This document shows, piece by piece, positions 1 to 10,441 of a DNA stretch of 64,000 nt; position 1 is the first letter of the stretch, and the number at the start of each line of letters is the position of its first letter. Source of the stretch: Amia ocellicauda (Eukaryota; Chordata; Actinopteri; Amiiformes; Amiidae); the NCBI RefSeq assembly GCF_036373705.1, contig NW_027102661.1:124001-188000 (forward strand), written 5' to 3'. Position numbers and translations under genes: made by a program. The notes under the pieces were generated by a model. That model was not told where the DNA came from. It searched no databases and saw only the letters and a list, made by a program, of their open reading frames with translations.

Positions 1-337
1 ACCGGTTAATGTCAAGACCCTCCTCTATAGTGATGGCTGCTTCTGCCGCCATCCTGTGTTCTAATTGTCTCAAATCATTTATAATAGGGGCAGAATTTGG
101 TCGGGGTAGCTCCTCCAAAGCCTCCACCATTTCAAACAAATCGGGGTGAACTAGGGGGTGAACCTCTATAAGCGCTACCGGTGGGAGGTGGTTATTTAGA
201 TCATTGAACATCTGTAACAGGTCGGGGTTCACCGGTAAGTCTGTTAATTCACATTCTATCGGTGGTAATTGGGGGTTATTTAAATAATTTATCATTTGTA
301 ATAGTTCCAGGTTCATTGGGACATCAGAGGAGTTCAC
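1..337 (-). pseudogene. Polinton DNA polymerase, N-terminal coding end (copy 0)
   Basis: This matches the first part of the polymerase region of copy A at a constant offset of 16165 bases. It encodes the amino-terminal segment with three related short repeats of the pattern (N/H)-P-D-L-(L/F)-x-M. The rest of the gene lies outside the window. It is part of a fossil element. Confidence 0.8.
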
Positions 338-499
338 AACAGGGCTGGGGATGTTCTCTCGGGAAGGTCTTTTTGGGGCCCTAGCTTGTTCATAATCCTT
401 TAGTTTGTGAGTTCTTTTACCAAGTCAGGACATTTTTTAATTTATTTTTTATTTTTCCAACAACCCACAATAGTAAGGCGTTTTGTGTCTATTAAAACA

Positions 500-1081
500 T
501 TAAATACGGTACAATTCGTTAGTAAGGGTATTAATAAGGATGTTTTGGCTCTCTATCACCAGGTTTTGCCCCACTAACACAAGTCTTTGATTTTGTAACA
601 AAGTATGTAGCAACTCATGCCGACCTTCAGGATGTAGCTCCGGGGGCTGGTGGCCTGGCTCAGCTTCAAAGGATGGTCGCTCCGGTAAATCTCGGTCGAA
701 GGAGGCAGGGAGCGAGCGTACACTCATGGACGGAGACCAAGAAGGCCTTTGCGGTGACACCCTGGCCAAGCGCGGGGTACTGTTCCGCGTTTCTGTAGCC
801 AAGAAACGGGTCTGGGGGGACGATGTTGAAACCAGGCCGTCGTTGGGTGGTGTGTCAGCCCTGACTGACGGCGACCCCTGAGGTTGTTGGATGCCTGTAT
901 TTGTTCCGCCCGACAATGCGGCGGGCTGAATCTGGGGTGTTGAATTACCCCCAGAAGGCTGTGGCCTGAGTAGATGTTGGGGGGTCTCCAAGACCACCGT
1001 GGGGGATCCTCTCGGTGATCTCACCGGGAAAGATGTTTGATCCCACTTAGACGGGGTAATTGTCCTCAATAGCTCATTCAC
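500..1081 (-). CDS. Pro/Ser-rich 193-aa frame with C-terminal helix (copy 0)
   Basis: I do not recognise a family. About 150 residues are rich in Pro, Ser, Thr and Gln with many S/T-P pairs, so this part is probably disordered. The last ~35 residues have regularly spaced Leu, Ile and Val and look like a coiled coil. The frame stays open upstream of its first Met, towards an acceptor-like site. It is therefore probably the last coding block of the spliced gene that lies to its right rather than an independent gene. An AATAAA signal on the minus strand follows just beyond its stop. Three of the four copies keep this frame open, but all are young duplicates, so openness is weak evidence of function. 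Confidence 0.6.
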   Translation of the reverse strand: MNELLRTITPSKWDQTSFPVRSPRGSPTVVLETPQHLLRPQPSGGNSTPQIQPAALSGGTNTGIQQPQGSPSVRADTPPNDGLVSTSSPQTRFLATETRNSTPRLARVSPQRPSWSPSMSVRSLPASFDRDLPERPSFEAEPGHQPPELHPEGRHELLHTLLQNQRLVLVGQNLVIESQNILINTLTNELYRI

Positions 1082-2540
1082 AGAATGACTATCCCAAGAG
1101 TCTTGGGAAGAATAAAAATATACATTACATTTACATCTTTAAACGGCGACAGAAATCAAACTTAAAACAACATGTCCAGGACATTCAAAACCTTTAGCTT
1201 TTTTAGACCTTTGAAAATAGCCTTAGACATTCACTACAACGCCTTATTATTTACAGACAATATATTTATTAGGACTTGATAATAAATTTAAAACAGAGAA
1301 GCCGCTGTAAATAAACTGTTTCTTAAATGTTTCTTTAAAAACTGTAATATTGTTAATAAAACACACACACACACAACAACATTTCATTTTTAAACGAACC
1401 TTCCAAGTGTAAACGCTTCCTGATCCCGGGACTTCCTGTTTCACAAACGTTTTCACGATCTGTTTAAATATTAAATACAATGAACACCTTCAAGCCTTTT
1501 CCTACAACCACTTTAAAACAGAAGTATAATAGCGGGAGATAAGCCAAACAACTTACTAAACCCTTTCGGACGGCTTTACTTCCTAACCAGACGGTACGGC
1601 AATCGGTCATTTCTAAACACGTTCCCCAGAAACAAGCCTAGACCTGTCCGGACTTCTAAAGATCTTTCCCAGAACCCCCCGCCCTACAGGAAACGGTCAC
1701 CCATCGCTTAAATATTAGCCCTCAACGGGCAAACAAAGCCCTTTTAAAAACATTAAAGTTTGAAAGATCTTACTTACCTCCACAGAATAATCGTTTCTTA
1801 TGTTTTTCGGCTGGTTTAGCTTTTTGCACCGCTGTGAAGGTAAGAGACATGTTTAACCTTTAACCACACCGCTTTATAAAAAGCTTTAACCTCTTACAGG
1901 CTGCAGATATATACTCACAGCTATCAGATACCGGGGCTGACGGCCTTTCAGATTCTTGAAAGGTTACGGTTCTCGAAGGTAAAACGAAACAAGCCCTCGA
2001 TGTGGAAGGCCTTTCGTTGTCTCGAACCACGTTTCTTAATACTGTTAGACAGGATAATTTTTTTAAATTAACAAAACTGGACTCAAACATCTTACAGAAA
2101 CGTTATACAAACAAACAGGGGTTTAGTTCTTACCCGGTCGGCAGACAGCCTGTCTAGGGACAACCACTTCTCTTGGTCGATCCTCGGAGACATTAATCAC
2201 AGGCCTTTCGATAGTTTCTGTGTAATTAAAGAGACCGGCATTAATATATATTAAAACGTTTTCATAACTCTAATGAGCCGCTTCAAAACCACACACACCC
2301 ATGCATAAGAACCCATGAGCGCAAACACAAAAATCTTACCGTCGTTGTTCCAGATGATCTCCTCAGCGTTGGGAATTAACTCCTGTTGACTGGCTGAAAA
2401 ATAATTTTACAGAACTTAAAACAGATGTTATAGCCTTATTTACAATACATGCACACAACACGCTCTGAGTCAATGAAAATAATCTGAAGACTTGCCTAAA
2501 AACTCGTTTAAATCGAATCGCTGATGTTGTTTCCGGACAT
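1082..2540 (-). other. Exon-like blocks of a probable spliced gene (copy 0)
   Basis: No long frame exists here, but several short coding-looking blocks on the minus strand are bounded by GTAAG-type donors and pyrimidine-AG acceptors. The first block begins with a Met near 2538-2540, and later blocks lie near 2340-2395, 2135-2215, 1895-2050 and 1780-1835. The block near 1780-1835 is rich in Lys and Arg, like a nuclear localisation signal. Transcription would run from the element's right end inward and end near the 193-aa frame. Blocks are listed separately and not joined. Function is unknown; a regulatory early gene is an inference from position. A (CA)n tract sits near 1367-1384. Confidence 0.5.
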
Positions 2541-3117
2541 TGTTGATCTTTAGTCTTAAATCGAAAGGTCAGTGTGAGTCTGTCGAGCTGAAGACCAGAC
2601 CTTCATACTTATACTGATGGCCACATGCCGGATCTGCTTGTAAGGCATTGTTCTGGTCTGGCCTTTGTGCCACCCTGTTACCAATTAACATATCAAAACC
2701 AACCAATAAAATGACACTGCATCAAATTTCAAATAGAAACCAAGATGGAGACGATCTCTCTCCTCTCTACTCTAAACTTTTATTAGAACCTTTTGGTCTC
2801 TCAAAAAAACATTTTTAAGCATCAAGACCTATAGTCAACAACCACTAAGAATATTTCAGGCCTTTATAAGCGCTAAAAAACAACCTGAGCCTAGAAAATA
2901 ACTATAAAGATCAAAAATAACTAGCGCTTTTACAGTGATTTTTTTATTTATTTTTTATAGCGATGCTTTGTTTGGTATTAAACAAGTCACAAACTACTCA
3001 GAACAGCGTTTATCCCCGCAAAAGAGATATTTGGGTTTATTTTACAAAGCTTATAAATTATATAGGTTAAAAGTATTCTGAATGTTTTGATATCACACGC
3101 CATACCTACTGTTGTCT
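2541..3117. other. Right subterminal non-coding DNA (copy 0)
   Basis: AT-rich DNA without a supportable gene. It includes a block of about 140 bp (roughly 2682-2818) that is also present in copy B but not in copies A or C. It ends abruptly at the junction with array sequence near 3117. Confidence 0.6.
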
Positions 3118-3392
3118 TCTACACCTTACGGTAGCAACAAATCTAACTACTGCTTTACTTTAACAATAATAATGACGGCGACCACGATGACAACAAGAAC
3201 AAAACAACAACATCATCATCATCATCATCATCAGATTTTAATTAAAAGTGGCTACACCAGCGTTTACAATTTCAACCTGTCGACGGACGGACGCTCTGAG
3301 TGCATCGATTGCGGGCACTCCAATGAAGAAAAGACACCCACCGCCTCCGGGGAACCACGAGGGCAAGCATGACGAAAAGGGCACAGTAGGCT

Positions 3393-3464
3393 GTTTCCGC
3401 CCGGTTTCGAACCGGGGACCTTTCGCGCGTTGGGCGAACGTGATAACCACTACACTACGGAAAC
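3393..3464 (-). tRNA. tRNA-Val(AAC)-like, probably decayed
   Basis: The minus strand gives a 72-nt tRNA-Val body with GTTTCCG/CGGAAAC acceptor pairing and an intact T arm with a canonical B box. The anticodon triplet reads AAC. The loop is CCAACGC, so the normally invariant U33 is C, which argues against normal decoding. The discriminator base would be A. It is probably a decayed gene, though transcription is possible because the A and B boxes are good. Confidence 0.75.
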
Positions 3465-4064
3465 TGACACCGCTGCCTCTTGCTTCAAATGGTTACCGTT
3501 AAAGCCTGCTGGTAAAACGGGCTCAGGTGTTTCAGGTCGGCTAGGCTGTGAGATGTCGTCTGAAGTGCGGCGAAAGGATGCCATTTTCACTGACCTGTTT
3601 GGCATTGCTAAAGGGCACATCAGGACACTTTGGAAACTCTTTCAAAGGAAGAACGCCCTGAGCTATGACAAGACTTACACTTACCCCAACAAGGTGATGC
3701 TCAATGGCTTGTTCAAACAGCTGCTGCTTGTCTTGTGCCACCATCAGACAATCACAGAGCTATTGTGCCTTCTGCACCTTACGGTAGCAACAAATCTAAC
3801 TACTGCTTTACTTTAACAATAATAATGACGGCGACCACGATGACAACAAGAACAACAACAAGAACAACAACAACAACATCATCATCATCATCATCATCAG
3901 ATTTTAATTAAAAGTGGCTACACCAGCGTTTACAATTTCAACCTGTCGACGGACGGACGCTCTGAGAGCACCGATTTCGGGCACTCCAATGAAGAAAAGC
4001 TACCCACCGCCTCCGGGGAACCACAAGGGCAAACAGGATGAAATGGACCGGCCCACAGCAGGCT

Positions 4065-4136
4065 GTTTCCGCCCGGTTTCGAACCGGGGACCTTTCGCGT
4101 GTTAGGCGAACGTGATAACCGCTACACTACGGAAAC
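4065..4136 (-). tRNA. tRNA-Val(AAC)
   Basis: The 72-nt cloverleaf has a seven-pair acceptor stem, anticodon loop CTAACAC (anticodon AAC, U33 present) and canonical T arm. The D loop has GCGG where most copies have GTGG. In the flanking unit I see no Pol III T-run as clear as in the sister unit at 22448. I judge the tRNA structurally intact. Confidence 0.9.
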
Positions 4137-4332
4137 TGACACCGCCACGTCTTGCTTCAAACGGTTACCGTTGAAGCCTGCTGGTAAAACGGGCTCACGC
4201 ATTTCAGGTCGGCTAGACTGTGAGATGGCGTCTGAAGTGCCGCGAAAGGATGCCATTTTCACAGACCTGTTTGGCATTGCTAAAGGGCACATCAGGACAC
4301 TTTGGAAACTCTTTCAAAGGCAGGTCGCCCTG

Positions 4333-4923
4333 CGCTTTAAAAGGGATCCCAGCTATGTTGGAGTGGAGCTTTTTGCTTTAAGAGAGAAGGAGGGTACGTT
4401 GGAACCTTTTGAGACGGTAATTGAATACTCTTATGAGGACTGGTTGAAGGTGATGGCCTGGAGAGATCTGGGGCTTGTGGATAAGACTCTAGAAGGCTTG
4501 CAAGAGGGTCCAAGAGAATGCGAAATGGAGTCTCCGACTCAGGGTTTTGAAAGGTGTGAATGGGAAAGCTTGCAGAACTACGGTAGAGTGGTGAAGAGTC
4601 TATCTCAAACTACAGATCGTAAGGTTTTGTTTAGCAGTACCCTGATTACAAACCCTATTGAAGGGGGTGTGGAGGATCCAGAAAAACAGGTTACTGAAAT
4701 TATGTTTGACGCCGTGGACTGGCCGTTCTTGAAAGAGGTCATAAACTGTATAAATGATGGTTTTGACATCTTGACCAAATGTTCGCAACTGGATTTGGTT
4801 AGAAGGAGAATATGCTGGATTATGGATTATATATCCCCCTTGAATGACGACGACGATGATAAAACCGACGACGTGTGGGGTTTTGGAGGGGGGTCTGACG
4901 GCTCAGGGGCTACTCTCTTCTAA
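4333..4923 (+). pseudogene. Unknown 236-aa-type protein, partial (copy A)
   Basis: This is the larger C-terminal part of the first plus-strand gene, described in full for copy B. The open frame runs leftward into host array sequence, but that extension is chimeric and not part of the gene. The sequence ends in an Asp-rich stretch followed by a Gly-rich tail. Confidence 0.7.
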
Positions 4924-5001
4924 GAGGGCGGTGTGTCGTGACGTAGTGAAGAGATAGGATAAAAGGCGCAACAATTCATTCATGGTTTAAAATTAAAGAG
5001 A
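4924..5001 (+). promoter_or_regulatory. Promoter of the 282-aa gene (copy A)
   Basis: Between the first two plus-strand genes lie, in order, a GGGCGG box, a TGACGTA CRE/ATF-like site (4939-4945) and an ATAAAAG TATA-like box (4959-4965). The TATA-like box is about 40 bases before the ATG at 5002. The same arrangement occurs in copies B, C and D. The promoter call is an inference from motif order and spacing. Confidence 0.5.
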
Positions 5002-5850
5002 ATGTCTTACCCGAAAGCTGCGGACGTCGACAGGCTCTACAGGCCTCTTCAAACCCGGGATCACCCCTGGTTCTATTCCCCAGATTTTATATACACTCTG
5101 GAACCCTCTGACTGCGGTTACCCTCCAAGACCTCAGACCCCGGTCCCTCAGGACGAAACAACATGCGGTGCGATGGATGTCCAAATGAGTCTCGGGGATC
5201 CCCAGCCTCTGGAGCTCATGGAGGGCCTCGATTTTGCCGAACTGTCTACCGTCTGTGCGTCTCAGGAGGGGGTCAGTCCAATGGATGTAGAAACACCCCA
5301 CAAACCACCAGGCGACCCAATGAGCATCGGACTGTCCCAGGGGCGTGATGAAGACGCAGGATTTATGCCCGGGGTATGTGACCAAGTAAGCAGAGTGGTT
5401 AAAAGCACCCTGGTGTATATTCTGAGTGCTCTCATCGACCGAGCTCTGAAAGAAGTCTGTCGGGGGTGTGAAGTGAATCACCCCAGTCAGTTGAGACACA
5501 GTTGTTTGTTTGAACCAGACCGTTACTATTTCCTGTTCTATTTCAACGTGTTTTACAGAAGACTGAACAAACCGTGGCTGAAACCGGCACTAATCAAGGC
5601 GCTGTCTTACTCCCACATACATGTCACTGCGGGACAAGTCCAGAAAATCATAGATGAGATTTTGCTGGAGCTGAAAAAGGAGCCGTTTATAATAGAGAAA
5701 CTTGGGCAGCTGGTCAATGACCTGGATGAGCCGAGTAGAAAAACCGCTGGCAAGCTAAAAGCTTATTTCTTCCGTAAAGAAGTTAAAGCTGGGGGCAGCG
5801 ACGAAGAATTCGACATCTACGCCACTGATTCAGACTCTGACCTGAACTAA
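5002..5850 (+). CDS. 282-aa Cys/His-motif protein, unknown (copy A)
   Basis: I do not recognise the family with confidence. The first ~120 residues are Pro- and acid-rich and probably flexible. A compact region follows with the pattern C153-x2-C156-x3-H160-x5-H166-x-C168, which could bind zinc. Next come an aromatic-rich stretch (about 169-195) and helical segments. The C-terminus is Asp/Ser/Glu-rich. The start is the ATG 40 bases after a TATA-like box. Being one of the first genes from the left end, with its own promoter, suggests an early or regulatory role; this is inference. The frame is open in A, C and D and largely missing in B. Confidence 0.65.
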   Translation: MSYPKAADVDRLYRPLQTRDHPWFYSPDFIYTLEPSDCGYPPRPQTPVPQDETTCGAMDVQMSLGDPQPLELMEGLDFAELSTVCASQEGVSPMDVETPHKPPGDPMSIGLSQGRDEDAGFMPGVCDQVSRVVKSTLVYILSALIDRALKEVCRGCEVNHPSQLRHSCLFEPDRYYFLFYFNVFYRRLNKPWLKPALIKALSYSHIHVTAGQVQKIIDEILLELKKEPFIIEKLGQLVNDLDEPSRKTAGKLKAYFFRKEVKAGGSDEEFDIYATDSDSDLN

Positions 5851-5862
5851 GGGACTTTGAAC

Positions 5863-6255
5863 ATGGGGAATGTTCTGGACTGCTTCTGCAACTGGTTCTG
5901 TCATCAACACTCTGTAGCTAACCTGAGAGCGCTATTACACCATGTGCTTGACAGAAAAGTAGCCAACGCGAGCCTTTTCTCTACAGATTTAACCATCGAT
6001 GAGGATCAACTTTCAAACCTGGAAAAGTGAATGGCTGCTGTAACAAAGACCGGGGGGTACGAACACTGGGATGAAGCGCTCAAGGGGGCCAAGAATGATA
6101 TTAGGCCATATCATCAACATCTGTATGACCTTTTGCTGAGCATGTTTAATACACCTCTGTTTACTTTTAAAATAGGTCATATTGTTGTTTTATTTACATA
6201 TGTAACTGAGGTGTGTGCCTACAAGATAAAGAAACAGGTATATTTGTTGATATAG
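5863..6255 (+). pseudogene. Small 130-aa-type protein (copy A, broken)
   Basis: This is the third plus-strand gene, starting 12 bases after the stop of the 282-aa gene. The family description is under copy C, where the frame is open. Confidence 0.55.
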
Positions 6256-6427
6256 ATCAAGTAACCAATCATCTGATTTCTTTTTGTCTGGACCGTAGAA
6301 AAAATTGTTGTGTATGTTATACTTTTCTCAAATGTCTAAAAAGGGGTATCTGCTCTCCTGAAGTTGAATAAAAAACCTTGTATAAAAACTTTGCGCATAG
6401 TGTGGGTCTGTTTGGTTATTTGACAGA
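6256..6427 (+). promoter_or_regulatory. poly(A) signal and integrase promoter (copy A)
   Basis: An AATAAA signal (6367-6372) probably ends the left gene group. It is followed within nine bases by TATAAAA (6381-6387), about 40 bases before the integrase ATG at 6428. The end of one transcription unit and the start of the next are thus packed into about 60 bases. The same block occurs in all copies. Confidence 0.5.
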
Positions 6428-7519
6428 ATGACTCGGCAAGCTCCCCAAATGCAGGAACTATACTACAACCCAGCCAAGATTGGGGGTTTGGCGGGTAAGA
6501 AGGGTTTTCAAAGAGGACTCGCTGAGGCCGGAGTGAAGGTTAATGATGTGGTTGTTTCAGAATGGTTACGGGAACAAGACGCCTATACCTTACATAAACC
6601 TCTCAGGATTAACTTTAAAAGAAACCGTGTATATGCAACTGACATAGACTCACAATGGCAAATGGATCTAGTCGATATGTCAAATTTATCAAAACATAAC
6701 AATGGTCACAAATTGATGTTGATGTGTATCGATGTGTTATCAAAATATGCCTGGGCTCGCATTCTACATAAAAAAACAGGTCGGGCGGTGACAAGGGCCT
6801 TTGAGGATATATTGTCCCAGGGTCGATGTCCTAAAAAACTGCAGACTGATAAAGGAAAAGAGTTTCTCAACAGAGAATTTCAGAATCTACTGAAGAGACA
6901 CAAAATACATCATTTCACCACCGGTAATGAGCTTAAGGCATTGGTAGTGGAGAGGTTTAACCGCACCATGAAGACCAAAATCTGGAGATATTTTACAGCG
7001 GTCAACACGTTCAAGTATTTTGATAAAGTTCAGGATTTTATCGATGCTTACAACCAAGGGTATCACACCAGTATTAAAATGAAGCCTATAGATGTTGATC
7101 AAAGTAATTCTTTTAAGGTCTATAAAGAATTATACGGACCATTTATTAAGAAGGGAAAAACTACTTATAAGTTCAACATCGGTGATGTGGTTCGCGTTTC
7201 AAAGCTAAGGAGTACTTTTGCCAAAGGTTATGAACAAACATTTTCTGACGAATATTTTACAGTTACCGAACAGTTGGCTTGAGACCCCCCCGTGTACCGG
7301 TTGAAAGACTATGACGGGGAGGATATAGAAGGAACGTTTTACGAAGCCGAGTTACAAAAAATGATTGTGGGTAAAGACAGTGTATACAGAGTTGAAAAGA
7401 TATTAGCTGAAAAAACCCAGAACCGGAAAAAATACGTGTTGGTGAAATGGCTTGGATGGCCTGAAAAGTTCAATAGTTGGGTCCCGGAACAACAGGTTTG
7501 CGATATTCAATCCTTATAA
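6428..7519 (+). pseudogene. Polinton integrase with chromodomain (copy A, broken)
   Basis: This is a DDE integrase of the retroviral/Polinton type with a C-terminal chromodomain; the best copy is D, where the parts are described. The frame is open over most of its length here, but the gene is broken. Confidence 0.85.
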
Positions 7520-7565
7520 CAACATGCCCGTGGGTAGGTTGGGGGCATTACTTTCGGTACTCAAG

Positions 7566-8294
7566 ATGGAATCAGGAGGCTTCTACGTGACTCTACCCAG
7601 TAACGCCTCTCTCGATATATACCCTAAAAATGAAATATCCAGTTACACGGTACAATTTGGAAAATCTATAGATCTAAGGGGGTCGTGGGAAGTGGGGTTG
7701 GCGGAAATACAGTATCCTTACACTTGGGCTGTTTTACAAGATAAGGATGCCACCTTCGCCATTTTTGATGATGTTAAAATCAATGGATATTCACGATACA
7801 AGGAGGTTATTATGACAATGTGGATAAAATATTAGATGAGATGCATAAACAGTTCTCAGAAGGCACCCCCAACATCAAGCTATATTACAACCCTATTAAA
7901 AACAGAGTGTACAAGGTGTCAAAACCAGGTATTAGCATTCAAACCAGCGGCCAACTGGGGCGTATATTAGGGTTCTATTCTGACACAGAGAGCAGGTTCT
8001 CAGAAGTGGTGGGGCGGCTTTTACACTCTTTATGTGTATACGGATATCATAACCCACCAGAGGGTCGGGGATAGTTATGTCCCCCTTTTGAGAAATGTAC
8101 TTATTAAAGGTAAAAGCAATGACATGGTCACAATTACTTATGACAAGCCACACTACGTACCAGTCTCAAAGACCCACTTTGACAACATCACGATCGAAGT
8201 CAAATCGGATCAGAATATCAACGTACCCTTCCGCTTCGGTAAAGTTATTGTCAAACTACATTTTCGACCCCTGAAACAGTGTGTACATTATTAA
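7566..8294 (+). pseudogene. Probable minor capsid (penton-like) protein (copy A, broken)
   Basis: This is a gene region of about 240 codons between integrase and the small basic virion gene. Its start, with a Gly-Gly-Phe-Tyr-Val-Thr-Leu-Pro-Ser motif, is one I associate with a conserved Polinton structural protein. Its position and size fit the single-jelly-roll minor capsid protein of the family, which is family knowledge plus inference. It is broken in every copy. Confidence 0.6.
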
Positions 8295-8295
8295 A

Positions 8296-9882
8296 ATGGC
8301 TACCTCGAGGGGTTATGTAGATCCTAGCGCCTATGTGGATTATTACAAGATGCAAGCCGGGAACGGCTTGCCCGGTATTGTAGGAGCCCCCACAATGTAT
8401 GGCGCCGGTCTAGGAGGACTCTTTCGTGGTCTCTTTAGAATGGCCGTACCCCTGCTTAAGAGAGGCTTTGCTATAGCCAGACCCCACTTGAAATCAGCGG
8501 CTAAAAATATTGTTAGTGACGTGTTCACCAATGTTATGAACCGGGCAGCTAGCCATGAGCATCAGGAGGGTTCGGGTCTCATGGTAATGGCGAGGAGGGG
8601 GGGTAAAAGAAGAAACAGCATGTGTCCACCAGGGGGCGACGAAGATCCGTGGCTAACAAAAAACGAAGAATCTCTCATTCTCCAACATATCGTGGAAATT
8701 TCAGACACGGCCCCTCTGGAGTTTTTTATAGCTGGCAATGGCGAGGATTATATTGATTTGAATAACACATTTATTTTAATGAACTGTAAAGTGACTGATG
8801 AGGATGGCGATGCAATCGAGAAGACGGCCAACGCTGGGGTCATCAATTACCCGGTGGCCACCATGTTTTCACAGGTGGATGTGACCCTGGGAGATCGGCT
8901 CATTAGTCAAAGCAGCAATACTTACCCCTATAGAGCCATGATGGAGTGTATCCTTAATTATAGTGAGGAGACCCTGAGCAAACAGTTCAGCCCCGGCCTT
9001 TTCTTCAAAGACATCCCGGAAGCTATGGACGACAAGGATCCAGAGGGACTCAATAAGGGTTTGCAAAAAAGAACGGCCTCTTCAACAGAAGGGAGGACCT
9101 TTGAGCTAATGGGGCATATCCATGCAGACATATTTTTCCAAGAAAAACTCATGCTCAACGGGGTAGACATTAAAATTAAAATGATCCGTAGTAAAAGTGC
9201 TTTTTGTCTGATGACCCCTGATACTGAAAAATATAAACTGACCATATTATTGGCCTCGCTGTTTGTGAAGAAAGTGTCCGTCTCCCCGGCGGTTAAATTA
9301 GGACACACGCAGGCGTTAATGACGGCAAACGCCAAGTACCCGATCGAAAGAGTCTATATGAAAGTCCACAGTATCCCCGCAGGGACACGGGTGATGAACC
9401 AGGAAAATCTGTTTCTAGGACAGCTCCCAAAACAGGTTATTATAGGTCTCGTGGATAATGATGCATTTACCGGGGTTTACAACAAGAACCCCTTTAACTT
9501 TAAACATTTTAACGCGGAATTTATAGCGTTGTACGTCGATGGTGTGCAGGTTCCATCCAGACCTTTTCAACCTGACTTTGAAAACGGCAATGCGGTTCGT
9601 GAATATTACAGTCTAGTACTGGCTACGGGTCGTCATCTCAAGGATCAAACTCTGCTGATCGATCGCCGGGAATACTGCAGCGGTTACACCCTGAACGGTT
9701 TCAACCTGACCCCTGATGAAGAGTGTGGACAACATTTTTCACTGATGAAGACGGGCAATATGCGTTTGGAGATGCGTTTCAAGCAGCCTCTACCACGCAC
9801 TGTAAATATGGTCGTGTATGCTGTGTTTGACAACATTATTGAGGTGAATCAGAGGAGAAACGTTCTGTATGATTATTATTAA
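8296..9882 (+). pseudogene. Small basic virion protein and major capsid regions, one frame (copy A)
   Basis: In this copy the pVI/core-like region (from 8296 to about 8650) and the major capsid region (to 9882) lie in one open frame, and the stretch between them is shorter than in B, C or D. The capsid part ends in the Tyr-rich terminus seen in the other copies. I treat this as decay, not as a designed fusion. The double-jelly-roll assignment comes from recognising the Polinton capsid family, not from a structure search. Confidence 0.8.
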
Positions 9883-9883
9883 A

Positions 9884-10441
9884 ATGAACACCAGAGAGCT
9901 CAACCACATCATGAATGCCCTGGCCGGCTCACGGAAACTGTTTCAAGGAGTCTACGCCTGCGATCAGCTGCCTAAATTTAAGATCAAGAATTTACCTGCA
10001 ATGTACATAATCAACACACACCCTAAAAATATGCCCGGAGAACATTGGCTGGCTATTTATCTAAGGGAGGACCACCGTGGTGAATTTTTTGATTCCTATG
10101 GAAACCCCCCGGATTTCAGACCTTTCCCTCGGAAGATCAATAACTTTCTGCTCAACAACTGTCAAGAAACCATTTACAGCGGTCGTCAAGTACAAAGTAT
10201 TCAGACCTTCACTTGTGGTCAACACTGTGTGTTTTTCTTATATCATAGATCTAAAGGAAGGTCATACCCCGATATTATGGCCTTGTACAGTGAGGATTTA
10301 GGCCAAAATGATAAAAAAGTGGCAGAGTTTGTCAGTACACTGTGGACCCCCCCTTATAACACAATGACTTACGACCCTAGCCAGCCATGTATACAGATGG
10401 GGTGTTCTTGTGAGGATTTTAAAAGATGTCATGCGTGTTAA
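9884..10441 (+). CDS. Adenain-type cysteine protease (copy A)
   Basis: The 185-aa protein matches the adenovirus protease family (peptidase C5). It has His54 in G-E-H-W, Asp70 in F-F-D-S-Y-G, oxyanion-type Gln104 and nucleophile Cys111 in T-C-G-Q-H-C. The spacing agrees with adenain, where Gln lies seven residues before the Cys. In Polintons it is expected to process virion proteins during maturation. The ATG follows the capsid stop almost directly. Its C-terminus is Cys-rich. The frame is open here and in B. Length is close to the ~200 aa of adenain. Confidence 0.88.
   Translation: MNTRELNHIMNALAGSRKLFQGVYACDQLPKFKIKNLPAMYIINTHPKNMPGEHWLAIYLREDHRGEFFDSYGNPPDFRPFPRKINNFLLNNCQETIYSGRQVQSIQTFTCGQHCVFFLYHRSKGRSYPDIMALYSEDLGQNDKKVAEFVSTLWTPPYNTMTYDPSQPCIQMGCSCEDFKRCHAC

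Larger units (their letters stand above)
1..3117 (+). mobile_element. Polinton/Maverick copy 0 (right part only)
   Basis: This is the right-hand part of a Polinton that begins before the window. It holds the N-terminal coding end of the polymerase, the 193-aa frame, the exon-like blocks and part of the right subterminal DNA. It then passes directly into tRNA-array sequence at about 3117, so its right terminal repeat is absent. Identity to copies A, B and C over this stretch is very high, so the duplication that made it is young. It is a broken fossil. Strand is given as + for the orientation in which integrase and capsid genes read on the plus strand in the other copies. Confidence 0.9.
3118..4332. 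repeat. tRNA-Val repeat array 1
   Basis: This is host tandem-repeat DNA between copies 0 and A. It has two repeat units about 670 bp apart, each with a minus-strand tRNA-Val body. Each unit also has a shared segment around 'ACGGTAGCAACAAATCTAAC' and a short (AAC)n/(ATC)n microsatellite (3184-3236 and 3838-3900). Both borders are direct joins to truncated Polinton sequence. Long open frames across the array come from low-complexity triplets and are not credible genes. Confidence 0.85.

Noticed and set aside
1247-1480. 77-aa minus-strand frame, present in four copies
   Set aside because: It lies among splice-site-bounded blocks and includes a (CA)n tract. It looks like intron or non-coding DNA.
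4099-4332. Leftward extension of the first-gene frame of copy A into the tRNA array
   Set aside because: It is a chance chimera of array and element DNA at a truncation border and runs across the tRNA flank.
4993-5499. 168-aa frame antisense to the 282-aa gene, also in C and D
   Set aside because: Opposite-strand shadow. The plus strand has the promoter motifs and better coding character.
9884-10441. Integrated adenovirus suggested by the adenain-type protease and inverted terminal repeats
   Set aside because: Integrase, A32-type ATPase, Polinton capsid genes and the 6-bp duplication point to Polinton/adintovirus.
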